Shown here one piece after another: positions 11,601 to 19,402 of a stretch of DNA of 39,604 bases. The notes beneath the pieces are model-generated. The model was not told where the DNA came from. It saw only the letters and a list, made by a program, of their open reading frames with translations, and made no database searches. The first letter of the stretch is position 1, and every line of letters starts with the position of its first letter. This stretch comes from Xanthomonas hortorum pv. cynarae (GTDB lineage: Bacteria; Pseudomonadota; Gammaproteobacteria; Xanthomonadales; Xanthomonadaceae). The stretch spans positions 1 to 39,604 of the forward strand of contig NZ_MDFM01000038.1 in assembly GCF_002939985.1 (NCBI RefSeq), given 5' to 3'. Position numbers and translations under genes: made by a program.

Positions 11601-13044
11601 CAATCAACTGACCCTGCAACTCCAGCCGGCCGCCGGCCTGCACATCGGCGCCCTGCCCGGCCTGCGCCAATCCACCCAGACGCACGTCGCGGCTACCGCT
11701 CACGCGCAGTGTCGTCGCAGCATCCAAGGTGCCTAGTGCATCGATCGCGTTTGCATTCAATGCAATTGCAGCGCCAGTCTGCAGCGTGCCCGTCAAGGCA
11801 ATCCGCGACGCGCGCACGTTGGCACCCGCGCCTGCATACGCCACCCCGCCGCTGCGCAGCACACCATCAGCGCCCAAATCCAAAGCGCCGGCGGTATGCA
11901 GGCTGCCATCGGCATTCAATTCCGAACCGAACAGACGGATCGACCCGGCACTACTGCGGCCAACATGGCTCAACACGCCGCTGGCTTGCGCATCCAATCC
12001 ACCGGCGGCAACCAGATCGCCGGCCAACATCATGCGCGCAGCACGCAGACGCACATCGCCCTGCTGCGAACCAAGTACGCCGCGCTGATCCAGATCACCA
12101 GCTGCACGCACACTCATTCCATCGCGTGCCACGGTGGTGCCGCTCAGGCTCACCTGGCCCGCACTGTCGATCTGCAGATCGCCGCTTTGCGCTGCCAAGG
12201 TGCCACGGCTCACCACGCCGACGCCGGCTTCGGTAGCGATCAGGCGGATGCGGTCGGCGTACATGCCGCCCAGCTGCGCCACGTCGATACCGATCGACGG
12301 TGCCGCGCCATCGGTGCCAGGCACCACGTCCAGCAGCATGCCGTCATAGTTGACCCGCCCTGCACCCGCAGCGGCGACCAGCTCCCTGGTCCAGATGGAG
12401 CCTTCCACGCTGAGCTGGCGCGAGAGCAGATCCAGGCGATCCACATTGAACGCGTCCAACCCATTGCTGCCGATACTCAGCGCGCCGCCGGTAATGTTGA
12501 AGCCATTCAATGCACCATCGCTGCCCAGATTGGGCGTACCGGTGGTCAAGGTGACGCGCGAGGTGTTGAGAAATCCGCAGCCATCGCAGGAAATGCCATT
12601 GGGGTTGGCAATCACCAATTGCGCCTTGGCGCCGGCGATTTCGGTGTAACCCTGCAGGCGGCTACTTGCCGAAGTCACTTCGTTGAGGATCAGGGACGCG
12701 GCACCGCTGCGCTGCAGATTGTCGTTGCCGGCGACATAGCCGCCCAGTTCAGTTTTGGAAATCTGCGCGCTGTTGTTGAGGATCAACCCGTTCGGGCCGA
12801 CGTTGAAATTGCTGTAGCGGTTATGCGAGATGCCGCGCGCATTGGGCGCGACGATATCCACCACCGGCACGCCATTGGCGGCGACCTGCTGACCAGGTGT
12901 CTGCCCGCCGGGATTGGGCGTTGGCGCAACCTGGGCCCACGCCGGAAACGATGTCCAGGTGACCGTGCAGCACAGCAGCAACGCAAGCGCGCGCTTGCTT
13001 TGTTCGGCCAGGTAACCACGCAGGTTCATCGCTTCGGTGTCCAT
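5638..13044 (-). CDS. fhaB: Two-partner secretion adhesin FhaB (TpsA), N-terminal part ending at an in-frame amber codon
   Basis: This is a secreted filamentous hemagglutinin-like adhesin, exported across the outer membrane by the FhaC encoded just upstream. The ATG at 13044 is chosen because an AG-rich stretch (GAGAGAGAAACG) precedes it; an in-frame ATG at 13077 is possible. An extended signal peptide comes first (about residues 1-38, ending PAWAQ), then the TPS domain with the NPNGI motif and a neighbouring CxxC (SCDGC). The rest is right-handed beta-helix, including about six tandem modules of roughly 259 residues. The frame stops after 2468 codons at TAG, then stays open in the same frame for about 1866 more codons (4335 residues in total), the size usual for Xanthomonas FhaB. 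The preceding text is AGG and the next codons read IGAGS, so CAG to TAG is a likely origin. A secreted but shortened adhesin is the likely product. Confidence 0.9.
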   Translation of the reverse strand: MDTEAMNLRGYLAEQSKRALALLLCCTVTWTSFPAWAQVAPTPNPGGQTPGQQVAANGVPVVDIVAPNARGISHNRYSNFNVGPNGLILNNSAQISKTELGGYVAGNDNLQRSGAASLILNEVTSASSRLQGYTEIAGAKAQLVIANPNGISCDGCGFLNTSRVTLTTGTPNLGSDGALNGFNITGGALSIGSNGLDAFNVDRLDLLSRQLSVEGSIWTRELVAAAGAGRVNYDGMLLDVVPGTDGAAPSIGIDVAQLGGMYADRIRLIATEAGVGVVSRGTLAAQSGDLQIDSAGQVSLSGTTVARDGMSVRAAGDLDQRGVLGSQQGDVRLRAARMMLAGDLVAAGGLDAQASGVLSHVGRSSAGSIRLFGSELNADGSLHTAGALDLGADGVLRSGGVAYAGAGANVRASRIALTGTLQTGAAIALNANAIDALGTLDAATTLRVSGSRDVRLGGLAQAGQGADVQAGGRLELQGQLIVADALALNAASIDIAQRGAVSAGADMELRSAGAFTNAGSGYAGRDLRLQAATVTTVGSLSAARDAQAAIAGGLVNRGTFVAGNALIVDAAQLESRGDIGSQRSDATLRSRDALTLSGNTVAGGALVLDAVNGAQVSGTVNASSVDLRSGGDTALSGTLQTTGGGLVLTAGGALVNDATLRSASTIDLQANGALRQRGQLRSDGALQLRGAAIEHNGVIDAGGDLRIASAADLVLDGTVQSAGSATLQAGAALENRAKVIAAGALAVDAAMLRNAQGAAFSSDADARVRATGAIDNAGSLYAANDLQLVAGTFTQSGSASSGNTLSATVSGSFDNAGNVVAKNALQIDAGSLRSTGQLGSEAAGVRLVSQDDIALQGVVAAATTLQASAAGDLQQAGSLRAQSLALRAGRDLTAAGTLQSTSTLDLQAQRALTFAAQGQAGGDASMRAATLTTSQDAVLQSTSVIELDGAAIDSRGKLDAGNDLHIRSQGDLALAGVAQGGRDVALNATGALSNAAQVFAGRDLSLQAGSLDNTTSGVLAGEGNIALTTTALLNNVGRVQAGGDLQISAANMDQAGSASAGKALRATIAGTLANRGNLIAKDALQVDAATLRSSGQLGSERADVTLNSRDALQLDGVVAAATALRATAGGDLQQAGSLKAQSIALQSGRDLSANGILQSASTLDLQAQRTLALNGQASSTGGASVTGANIVTGAAAVLQSGAAITLDGGSIESRGSLDAATDLNVHSAGDVALAGVVQAGRDVALTAAGALNNGAQVVAARDLRVEAATVNNATAATLGALRDLRVDVAGVLENNGSLHGERGLALNTGALLQRGRVYSGDAVSITSTGAFENAGQLVSGKDLTIAADSIVSSGQLGSVNGALTLTSQNNIDLQGVVAAKTTLQATAGSDLLQTGSLNAQAVTLQAGRDLTASGALQSASTLDLQAQRTLTLNGQAQAGTDANLRANTIATGRDAVLKSVGAISLEGAAIDSRGTLDAGTDLRLRSTGGLALAGVAQANRDVVLSATGTLSNAGQVVAGRDLSVQAGNVNNLAAGVLAADGSVTLSTGALQNAGSLQSGGDLRITAASMDQSGTAISGKTLTANVAGTLDNRGNLIAKDALQVEAGSLRSSGQLGSETANVTLISKGDMTLQGVVAAATTLQANAIGDLQQAGSLKAQSIALQAGRDLTAAGTLQSATQLDLQAQRTLTFNGQAVSAGNANLRGARVTTGQTAVLQSGGAISLDGAAIDSRGALDAATDLNLRSTRDLALAGVAQADRNVVLSAAGALTNAAQVVAGQALNVTAASASNAASGVLLAQGDAIFAIGGLLDNAGAVRAGNQLTLGVGSLRQTGQAYGLQRLGVIATGAVDNRGDLIGGNGLRVEAAQVSSSGQLGSERGDVALISRGNLQLGGSLASAGAFSAQADGTLAQSGTLSAGSTLELRSKGDLSVAGQVGAQQVTLTSDAVLRQQGTVSGTSVGLQGARIENAGQTTASGNLSLRAGEISIAGTVGAGINADGSLGSGRTLSLIADRQLSASGKLLAGGNLTAQGSQLQLAGASTRATGNVALTTGGSLDHRGGDLLAGGTLTVQAGGNIDNGRLNNVAGQIQANQLSIDGGSLSNVGGRLVQSGSGLTRISIGGAIDNTGGTLASNAQDLTITAASLENAQGRIEHAGTGALSLTSRGALGNSSGRILTQGQLTLGASGALNNQGGAIAAAGDAVLTAASLNNVNGSVSARGLNVQTGGTTDNRNGLLQASGGALTLRADSLSNAGGTVQAVASAGAGGSLRVELNRGLDNGNGTIGAGTDAVITAENISSSGGSLQAARDLSVTARGQLDNHQGGKLSAGRDLNVAVTGALLNSGGQLDAGNTLTVSGGLIDNTQGSIVNNGGGLTRITTGGALTNTSGNLGGRGSVVIDAANIANNGGQLVAGGDLIANTNGLNNQGGNVYAGASFLLQRAGATLDNQNGRIKAEQAVRLNLQNLSNAGG
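7400..11700 (-). repeat. Tandem array of about six 777-bp (259-residue) modules inside fhaB
   Basis: The protein motif SGQLGS or a variant recurs at DNA positions near 7423, 8201, 8973, 9752, 10531 and 11306. The DNA 11-mer gcctgcagatc (encoding part of LDLQAQR) begins at 7994, 8768, 9545 and 10322, giving intervals of 774, 777 and 777 bp, all whole codons. Each module holds the same succession: AGRDL, LQSAS, LDLQAQR, then IDSRG, LAGV, and NRGNLIAKDAL. Boundaries are approximate. The outer copies are more diverged than the inner ones. Confidence 0.8.
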
Positions 13045-13113
13045 CGTTTCTCTCTCGCCGCTTGTGGGCGTCATCAATCAACAGCGCGCTGCCGGATGGC
13101 GGCGCGATCCATG

Positions 13114-14814
13114 TCAGAACTGGTAGATCACACGCGCGCCACACGCCGGCTGCGCACTTCCAAAACCATCCGGGCGATGGATCGCCCAGCCGGCAAATGC
13201 ATCGATGCTGGCGCCGAACCAACCGCCGCGCAGACCCAATGCGCCGCCCACCAGACTGCGACCACGCAGGCCGCTGGCACTGGTGCCGTCGATGCGGCCG
13301 GCATCCAGACCCAGGTACGGCGTCAAGCCAATTTGCTGGATCGGAAAACTCAAGGTATTGCGCCAATACGCGCCTTTTTCCGCGCCTAGCGTCGCTTCGC
13401 CGTCGAAGCCGCGCACGCTGTAGCGGCCCCCGATGGTGACGAACTCCGAGCCAAGCAACAGCTCGCCTGCGGTCTGTGCACGCAGGCTGCTCTCCCACGC
13501 CATCGGCACCGGGCCCAGCTTGAACGGCATGGCGGTGCTCACGTCCAACGTGGTCACGCCATAACGGAATGTCGGGAACCCGATCTGGGGGTCGTAACCG
13601 GTCCACTGGCTGTTGAACCACGGTGTGCCACGCCGATGCGCGATGCGCACGTCCAGCTGCATCGCACCCAGATAGCGACGATGGGTGAAGTAGAACTCCG
13701 CGCTGCTGGTATCGCGGCGCTGGATGCCGATCTCCACGCCATCCAGATAACTGCGCGCACGCCGCCGGCCAACCGTCACGCCCGCAGAGGTCTTGCTGGT
13801 GCCATCGCGATGCAGCACACGCTGGATATCCAGCTGCGCATTGCTGGATTCACCGCTGGACTGAAAGGTCTGCAAAAACCCGTCCACACGCTGATGATAG
13901 CGATACGACGAAGCCGACAACGCAAACGTCCACCAGCCCCACGGCAGGTTGTAACTCAGACTATTACCGCGCGTGCCGCGCTTTTGGTCGCGCGTGGCCA
14001 GGTCATGGCTGTAGCCGATGCTGAGCAGGTCGTTGAGACCAAGTGGGTTGTCCAGCGAGACATCCAGCCCACCTTGCACGCGGCCGGTGGCTTCCACACC
14101 CGAATCGTCGGCATTGGCCACGCCGCGCCAGCGCCGACCATGCTGCAAGGTGATCACCAGATCCGATTCGCCCGGTGCCTCGCCCGGCGCGATGTCGATC
14201 TTGGCGTCTTGCGATGGTAGCCGCTTGAACTGCTCCACCGCCTGCTCGATCGCGCGCAGATCCAGCAAATCGCCCTTGCGGATTGGCAATGCACTTTTCC
14301 AGTGTTCGCCGCCGGTATCGGAGACCACGCGCACTGCGCGCAAACGACCGGGCATCAACTCGAAACGCAGTTCGCCGCGCGACAGATCCTGTTCGGGCAC
14401 GCCGATGCGGGTAGTGACCAGGCCGCGCGCGACCAGTTGATCCAAGGCGCGACGGCGGATGATGTCGATGCCGGCGCGACCGATGCAGCGGCCTTCATAA
14501 CGGCGCAGCGATTTCCACAACCACGCAAAGCGTGCACCGTCGTCGTCCGCACCGAACAGGCGTACGCGGGCGATCGGGAAACAGAGTTCTTCTTTCGGCA
14601 GCACTGTACTGCGTGCGTCCACGCGCTCGGCCTCCTCGCGCGGGCCGGCGAAGGGCGCTTGACGCTCCTGGTCCTGACGCCTCTGGATCTCCTCGGCCTG
14701 GCGCAATTGCTCCTGCCGATCCAGCGTTGTCGGTGCCGACTGTTGTGCAGCCGCCAGCCCGGCGACAGCCCACAGGCAAGCCGCCAGCGCCGTTGGCGCC
14801 GATCGCATCCACAT
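13114..14814 (-). CDS. fhaC: Two-partner secretion transporter FhaC/ShlB family (TpsB)
   Basis: This is an outer-membrane Omp85-superfamily pore that recognises the TPS domain of FhaB and moves it to the cell surface. The ATG at 14814 is preceded by GGGGCAGGACAG and starts a good signal peptide (MWMRSAPTALAACLWAVAGLAAAQQ region). The product is 566 residues, a normal TpsB length. Visible order: signal peptide, a Gln/Arg/Glu-rich linker helix (about 30-70), POTRA domains opening with ELCFPIARVRLFG, then a 16-strand barrel. The barrel carries the conserved VRGF motif (SVRGFDGE), which sits on loop L6 in this family, and the chain ends in the aromatic outer-membrane signature IYQF. fhaB follows 69 bp downstream on the same strand, so the two are probably cotranscribed from the region carrying the Clp-like site. 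Confidence 0.93.
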   Translation of the reverse strand: MWMRSAPTALAACLWAVAGLAAAQQSAPTTLDRQEQLRQAEEIQRRQDQERQAPFAGPREEAERVDARSTVLPKEELCFPIARVRLFGADDDGARFAWLWKSLRRYEGRCIGRAGIDIIRRRALDQLVARGLVTTRIGVPEQDLSRGELRFELMPGRLRAVRVVSDTGGEHWKSALPIRKGDLLDLRAIEQAVEQFKRLPSQDAKIDIAPGEAPGESDLVITLQHGRRWRGVANADDSGVEATGRVQGGLDVSLDNPLGLNDLLSIGYSHDLATRDQKRGTRGNSLSYNLPWGWWTFALSASSYRYHQRVDGFLQTFQSSGESSNAQLDIQRVLHRDGTSKTSAGVTVGRRRARSYLDGVEIGIQRRDTSSAEFYFTHRRYLGAMQLDVRIAHRRGTPWFNSQWTGYDPQIGFPTFRYGVTTLDVSTAMPFKLGPVPMAWESSLRAQTAGELLLGSEFVTIGGRYSVRGFDGEATLGAEKGAYWRNTLSFPIQQIGLTPYLGLDAGRIDGTSASGLRGRSLVGGALGLRGGWFGASIDAFAGWAIHRPDGFGSAQPACGARVIYQF

Positions 14815-15419
14815 CTGTCCTGCCCCCTGTGCGGCGGATCGCGCCTCAGCGCGCCGTCGCTTACACCGCTGTGCCTGGCCGCCAACACGGCGGCGCAACC
14901 CTTCAGCACAACGAACGCGGCGCAACTTTGCTGGAACGTTAAGAGCGGGTCAACGTGCCGTGTAGGGGCCACCCTGTAAGAAAAACCCGACCCTTTCGTT
15001 TATGTGACTGGAATCACTTAAAAAGTGGATATGTCCAAAGAACGGATTCGTTGAACCGACCCATCCGTCCCGGATGCAACGCCTCGAACATCCGGCAACA
15101 TGTTGCTAAACAAGAAATTTCAGAGATGACTATTTATGCATATTGATTAGTTCTCATCTGCTGACTTTAGGAATACTTCGGCCCCATTTGCAGCTCGTTG
15201 TGCTCGTGTTTCCTTCGAAAAATGCTCTTAGAACATTACTCAAAGTCCGAACCCACAAGTACAAATGTGATGAAAGTTGCTTTTTTGAGCGAACACAACC
15301 GATGAAGATCTCGTTAGCTCCGTGACGACGTAGGCTTTACATTGGCATACGCAGTATCGCCAGTCGTCATACGCCTGGAACGCTAATGAACACCCTTTCC
15401 CTCCTGCCTACGCAACCAC
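14815..15419. other. Intergenic region between divergent fhaC and pgaA
   Basis: This 605-bp stretch is clearly more AT-rich than the flanking genes. It must hold the promoters for fhaCB (leftward) and pgaABCD (rightward). Apart from the Clp-like site at 15003-15018, a half-site TGTGA at 15266-15270 and short unconvincing frames, I see no gene or clear terminator in it. Confidence 0.7.
15003..15018. promoter_or_regulatory. Putative Clp (CRP-family) binding site
   Basis: TGTGA CTGGAA TCACT matches the CRP/Clp consensus TGTGA-N6-TCACA at nine of ten positions. Its centre (15010.5) lies about 196 bp upstream of the fhaC start. A weak -10-like element (CTTACA type, minus strand) lies about 32 bp on the fhaC side near 14975-14981, a spacing that would fit class II activation. 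Clp in Xanthomonas is a c-di-GMP-responsive regulator of adhesion and exopolysaccharide genes. Binding here is an inference. Confidence 0.5.
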
Positions 15420-17519
15420 GTGCGTCGCGGCTGTCCTGATCGCAAAGGCGCACTCACTCCCCTGCTCAGCCTCTCTTTGATTGCCGCATGTGTGCCTCAG
15501 GCGCACAGCGGTGAAGTGCGGCCGACAGAAGTGACTGGCGCCTCCATTGCCCACACTCCCATGCAGCAGGCTGAGCAGTTACGCGGCCAGCAGCGCTATG
15601 CAGATGCGCTCGCCATCTACGAGCGTGTACTACGCCAAGACCCACGCGATCGTGGTGCATACACCATGCGGGCGATCACGCTGACCGACCTCGGCAGCGC
15701 GCAGCTTGCGGCGGAGGCCGTGTGGCGGCATCCGGACTGGTTCTCGCAGCAAGAGCGCGAGCGCATCGAAAACGATCGCGTCGCCCGCATGATCGGTTGG
15801 GCCAGTGCCGAGCCGATCGATGCCGCGCATCGCTATGCAGAAACCGATCAGGCCCTGGTCAATGTCGCCCGCATCGAGCGCGAAGCACCACCGAAGTCGA
15901 CATGGGAAGCCACGCGGCTGCGCGTCGATACCTTGGTTGCACTCAACCAACGTCAGCGCCATCGCGATGTGGTGGCCAACTATCAGGCATTAAAAGCGGA
16001 AGGCATCGATGTTCCCGCGTATGTGTTACCAACGGTCGGCGATTCGCTGATGGGCCTGCGTCGCCCGGCCGAAGCCGAAGCAGTGCTTCGGCAAGCCTTG
16101 CAGCACACGCCGAACGACTTCAACAGCCAGCTCCTGCTCGGCTACGCATTGCTGGAGCAGGAACGCTTCGATCTTGCGATGCCGTTGTTCGAAAAACTTG
16201 CCGCCACACAAGCGCCGTGGCCGCGTCGCAACGGTGCGGCCAGCGGTTACGAAAATTGGGATCGCTTCAGTGCAGATATCGCACTGGCCACTGCACGTTC
16301 TGCAGCGAACGACAACCGCGACGCAGACGCCCTGCTGCGCGAGCGCGTGGCCATCGGTCCCGACAATGCAGAACTACAGGCCGCACTTGCCTCGATCGAG
16401 TTTCGTCGCGGGCAACCCACCAAAGCGTTGCAACGTAATGCGGTTGCGCTGACGCTGGATCCGCATCAGAAACAGGCCCGCAGTGGCGTTGTGGAAGCGC
16501 AGCGCGATCTGGACCGTCTGGATCTGGCCGATGCCACGTTTGCGTCGCTTCGCAACGAATACCCGGACGATGCCGGCCTGCAGCGGCTTGGCGCCTCGCT
16601 GGAACGTCAACGCGGTTGGCAAGTTCACCTCAGCCATGCGCGCGGACGCAGCGACAACGACACCCTGACCAACAGCACCTCGCCGCTCGGCAACGACTTC
16701 GGCAGTACGTTGCTGGAAGCCGAATCGCCGTTTCTCGGCCAGGGCTGGCGTGTGGGCTTGCGCGCACGCGACGATTGGGCCGATTTCCAGAACACGCGCG
16801 TGCGCTATCGCAGCTTCTGGCTGGGCACGCACTACCACTACGACCGGCTGGATCTCAGCGCTTACGGCGGACGTGCGCTTGATGAGTTCGATCGCGACGG
16901 CACCGCCTGGGCGCTGGATGCCGGCTGGCGTTTTTCCGATGCCTGGTATGGCAGCGTCGCCTGGCGCACGCGTGATCCAGAAGCTTCATTGCAGGCACGC
17001 CGCTTCGGCATCACCGGCGACAGCATCGGCGCCGCCGTACGCTGGACACCCAACGACGAAAGCCGCTGGGAATTGCAGGCACGCAAGTTGCGCTACAGCG
17101 ATGGCAATCGGCGCGACCAGCTGGATCTTTCGGGAAGCCAACGCCTGTGGGCAAGCCCGCATGTGCTGCTCGACGGCCTGTTCGCCGCCTCGGCCGGACG
17201 CGCCGAAGACGACCGCGCAGTCAATTACTTCAATCCACGCCGCAGCTCTGCGGTGGCCGCCGGCGTGCGCATCGATCAGATCGGCTGGCGTCGCTACGAC
17301 TACGCCTTTCGGCAGCGGCTGGAAGTCACTGCCGGGCCGACTTATCAATCCGGCTTCGGCAGCCAGTGGGTGCCCAGCGCGGCCTATCGGCACCTGTGGT
17401 CGCTGGGCGACGGCAGCGCGCTGAGTTATGGCGTGAGCTGGTCGCGCCCGGTTTACGACGGCCAGCGCGAACAACAACTTGGATTTGACCTGGATTTCCG
17501 ATGGGGAGGTACGCCTTGA
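15420..17519 (+). CDS. pgaA: PgaA/HmsH, outer-membrane porin for poly-N-acetylglucosamine export
   Basis: PgaA carries partly deacetylated PNAG across the outer membrane. The N-terminus has a signal-like segment (LLSLSLIAA) and then TPR-type helices (AEQLRGQQRYADALAIYERVL at about 45-65 and further repeats to about residue 390). The C-terminal half is a beta-barrel with alternating aromatic and charged strands, ending LGFDLDFRWGGTP. The start is uncertain. The frame opens after a TGA at 15387 and its first usable codon is GTG at 15420, which has no clear ribosome site; an ATG at 15386 lies in another frame and stops after 17 codons. The length (699 aa) is somewhat below E. coli PgaA. It is the first gene of the pgaABCD operon, overlapping pgaB by a few bases. 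Confidence 0.9.
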   Translation: MRRGCPDRKGALTPLLSLSLIAACVPQAHSGEVRPTEVTGASIAHTPMQQAEQLRGQQRYADALAIYERVLRQDPRDRGAYTMRAITLTDLGSAQLAAEAVWRHPDWFSQQERERIENDRVARMIGWASAEPIDAAHRYAETDQALVNVARIEREAPPKSTWEATRLRVDTLVALNQRQRHRDVVANYQALKAEGIDVPAYVLPTVGDSLMGLRRPAEAEAVLRQALQHTPNDFNSQLLLGYALLEQERFDLAMPLFEKLAATQAPWPRRNGAASGYENWDRFSADIALATARSAANDNRDADALLRERVAIGPDNAELQAALASIEFRRGQPTKALQRNAVALTLDPHQKQARSGVVEAQRDLDRLDLADATFASLRNEYPDDAGLQRLGASLERQRGWQVHLSHARGRSDNDTLTNSTSPLGNDFGSTLLEAESPFLGQGWRVGLRARDDWADFQNTRVRYRSFWLGTHYHYDRLDLSAYGGRALDEFDRDGTAWALDAGWRFSDAWYGSVAWRTRDPEASLQARRFGITGDSIGAAVRWTPNDESRWELQARKLRYSDGNRRDQLDLSGSQRLWASPHVLLDGLFAASAGRAEDDRAVNYFNPRRSSAVAAGVRIDQIGWRRYDYAFRQRLEVTAGPTYQSGFGSQWVPSAAYRHLWSLGDGSALSYGVSWSRPVYDGQREQQLGFDLDFRWGGTP

Positions 17520-19399
17520 TCCGCCTGCCGCTGTTGCTGGTCGCCTTGCTGCTGATGACGTTTGCGTCATCGGCGCAGGCGGGCCTGCTGGTGCTCAGCT
17601 ACCACGATATTCGCGACGATGTCGCCGCCAAGGGCGACCCCGATCGTTATGCGGTGTCCACCAGCAACTTCGCCGCGCATCTGGATTGGCTGCGCTCGCA
17701 TGCCTACCACCCGGTGAGCGTGCAGCAAGTGCTGGACGCACGTGCCGGCAAGCGCGCCCTGCCCTCCAGGCCGGTATTACTCACCTTCGACGACGGCTTG
17801 CGCAGCGTCTACACGCGTGTCTTCCCCTTATTGCAGGCCTATGGTTATCCCGCGCTGGTCGCACCCGTCACCAGCTGGGTCGAATTGCCGGTTGGTCAAG
17901 TGGTGCCCTACGGCCATCGCGATTTCACTCACGATGATTTCGTCACCTGGGCGCAACTGCGCGAGATGCAGGACAGCGGCCTGATCGAAATCGGCTCGCA
18001 TAGCGATGACTTGCACAAAGGCATCGCCGGCAATCCGTTCGGCAATCAGACGCCTGCTGCGGTCACCCGTCGCTGGGATGCAGGCAAGGGCTACGAGGGC
18101 GAAGCGGATTATCGCCAACGCATCCAGACCGATCTGCGCCATAGCCGCGACGCGATCGTGGCGCATCTGGGCAAACCGCCGCGCGCCATGGTGTGGCCGT
18201 ATGCCGCCTACAACCGCGCCAGCAATGAGATTGCCGCGCAACTGGGCATGACGCTCAGCTTCGATCTGGAAGGCCGCTCGCACGAAGCCGATATCGGTCA
18301 ACAAGGCCGCGATCGCGTGGATGGGCAATCGCTGGCCAGCCTTGGCCGCCTGTTGCTGTTCAACAATCCGGATGTGCGCGATCTGGCCGGCGAACTGCGA
18401 CGCGATCTGTCGCGCGATGGCTTGCGTGCGATCCAGATAGATCTGGATTACGTCTACGACCCGGATCCGGCGCAGCTGGAACGCAACCTCGACATCCTGG
18501 TCCAGCGCGTCAAGGACATCGGCCCCAGCCACGTGTTCCTGCAGGCCTTCGCCGACCCGGATGGAGACGGCGCAGCCGATGCGCTGTATTTCCCCAACCG
18601 CCATCTGCCGATGCGCGCGGATCTGTTCGGGCGCGTGGCCTGGCAGCTGCGCACCCGTGCAGGCGTACGCGTGTTCGCCTGGCTGCCGGTGCTGGGGTTC
18701 CATCTGCCCGATGCGCAGCAGCAGGCTGCACTGCAGATTCGCGGCAAGGATCCGAAGGATGTGCCGCGCCTGGATCCGGGCAATCCGCGCACGCATCAGC
18801 TGGTCGCGGATATCTACGAAGACCTTGCCGCTAATACGTATTTCGAAGGCCTGCTGTTCCATGACGATGCCTATCTGCGCGACGACGAAGTGCCTGCTTA
18901 CGGCAATAGCGATCCAGCCAAACGCACGCAGCAGCTGATCGGCTTCACACAGGAACTCAAAGCGGCCGCCGAACGTTGGCGTCCCAAGCTGGTGACCGTG
19001 CGCAACCTGTTCGCCCAGCCAGTGCTGGAGCCGCAGAGCGAAGCCTGGTTTGCGCAGCGCCTGGACGCCTTTGCATCTGCCTACGACTACACCGCGCTGA
19101 TGGCGATGCCCTACATGGAGCAGGCCAACGACCCGCAGCACTGGCTGCAGCAGCTGGCGCAGCGTGTCGGCCAGCAGCCGCGTGGCTTCGAGAACACCAT
19201 CTTCGAACTGCAGACCGTGGATTGGCGCACCGGCAAGCCGCTGCCCGACGGTGTGCTGCTCGAACACACCAAGTTGCTTCTGGCTGCGGGCGTGCGCCAT
19301 CTGGCGTACTACCCCGACGACTTCATCGGCGGCCACCCGTCTCTTCCCGAAGCGCGCGAGGCCATGTCGGCTCGGCAATTCCCTTATATCGAGCGGTAA
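17516..19399 (+). CDS. pgaB: PgaB/HmsF, poly-beta-1,6-N-acetyl-D-glucosamine N-deacetylase
   Basis: PgaB deacetylates part of the PNAG chain in the periplasm, which is needed for export through PgaA. I chose the TTG at 17516 because GGGGAGG (17503-17509) sits six bases before it and it overlaps the pgaA stop as TTGA; an ATG at 17501 is the alternative. The signal peptide ends SSAQA-G without a lipobox cysteine, so unlike E. coli PgaB this form is probably not a lipoprotein. The CE4 deacetylase domain shows LTFDDG (Asp92 and Asp93) and GSHSDDLHKG (His162 and His167, metal ligands with the family spacing). The C-terminal half (from about residue 300) is the GH-like glycosyl hydrolase domain, with the motifs DLDYVYD and LLFHDDAYL. 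Product is 627 residues. Confidence 0.93.
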   Translation: MIRLPLLLVALLLMTFASSAQAGLLVLSYHDIRDDVAAKGDPDRYAVSTSNFAAHLDWLRSHAYHPVSVQQVLDARAGKRALPSRPVLLTFDDGLRSVYTRVFPLLQAYGYPALVAPVTSWVELPVGQVVPYGHRDFTHDDFVTWAQLREMQDSGLIEIGSHSDDLHKGIAGNPFGNQTPAAVTRRWDAGKGYEGEADYRQRIQTDLRHSRDAIVAHLGKPPRAMVWPYAAYNRASNEIAAQLGMTLSFDLEGRSHEADIGQQGRDRVDGQSLASLGRLLLFNNPDVRDLAGELRRDLSRDGLRAIQIDLDYVYDPDPAQLERNLDILVQRVKDIGPSHVFLQAFADPDGDGAADALYFPNRHLPMRADLFGRVAWQLRTRAGVRVFAWLPVLGFHLPDAQQQAALQIRGKDPKDVPRLDPGNPRTHQLVADIYEDLAANTYFEGLLFHDDAYLRDDEVPAYGNSDPAKRTQQLIGFTQELKAAAERWRPKLVTVRNLFAQPVLEPQSEAWFAQRLDAFASAYDYTALMAMPYMEQANDPQHWLQQLAQRVGQQPRGFENTIFELQTVDWRTGKPLPDGVLLEHTKLLLAAGVRHLAYYPDDFIGGHPSLPEAREAMSARQFPYIER

Positions 19400-19402
19400 C
19401 AG

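Noticed and set aside
7400..11700. CRISPR-like periodicity
   Set aside because: The period is 777 bp, coding and without spacer structure; it is a protein repeat.
17828..19378. 516-codon minus-strand frame opposite pgaB
   Set aside because: pgaB has clear catalytic motifs in the other strand; this frame has no domain or ribosome site.
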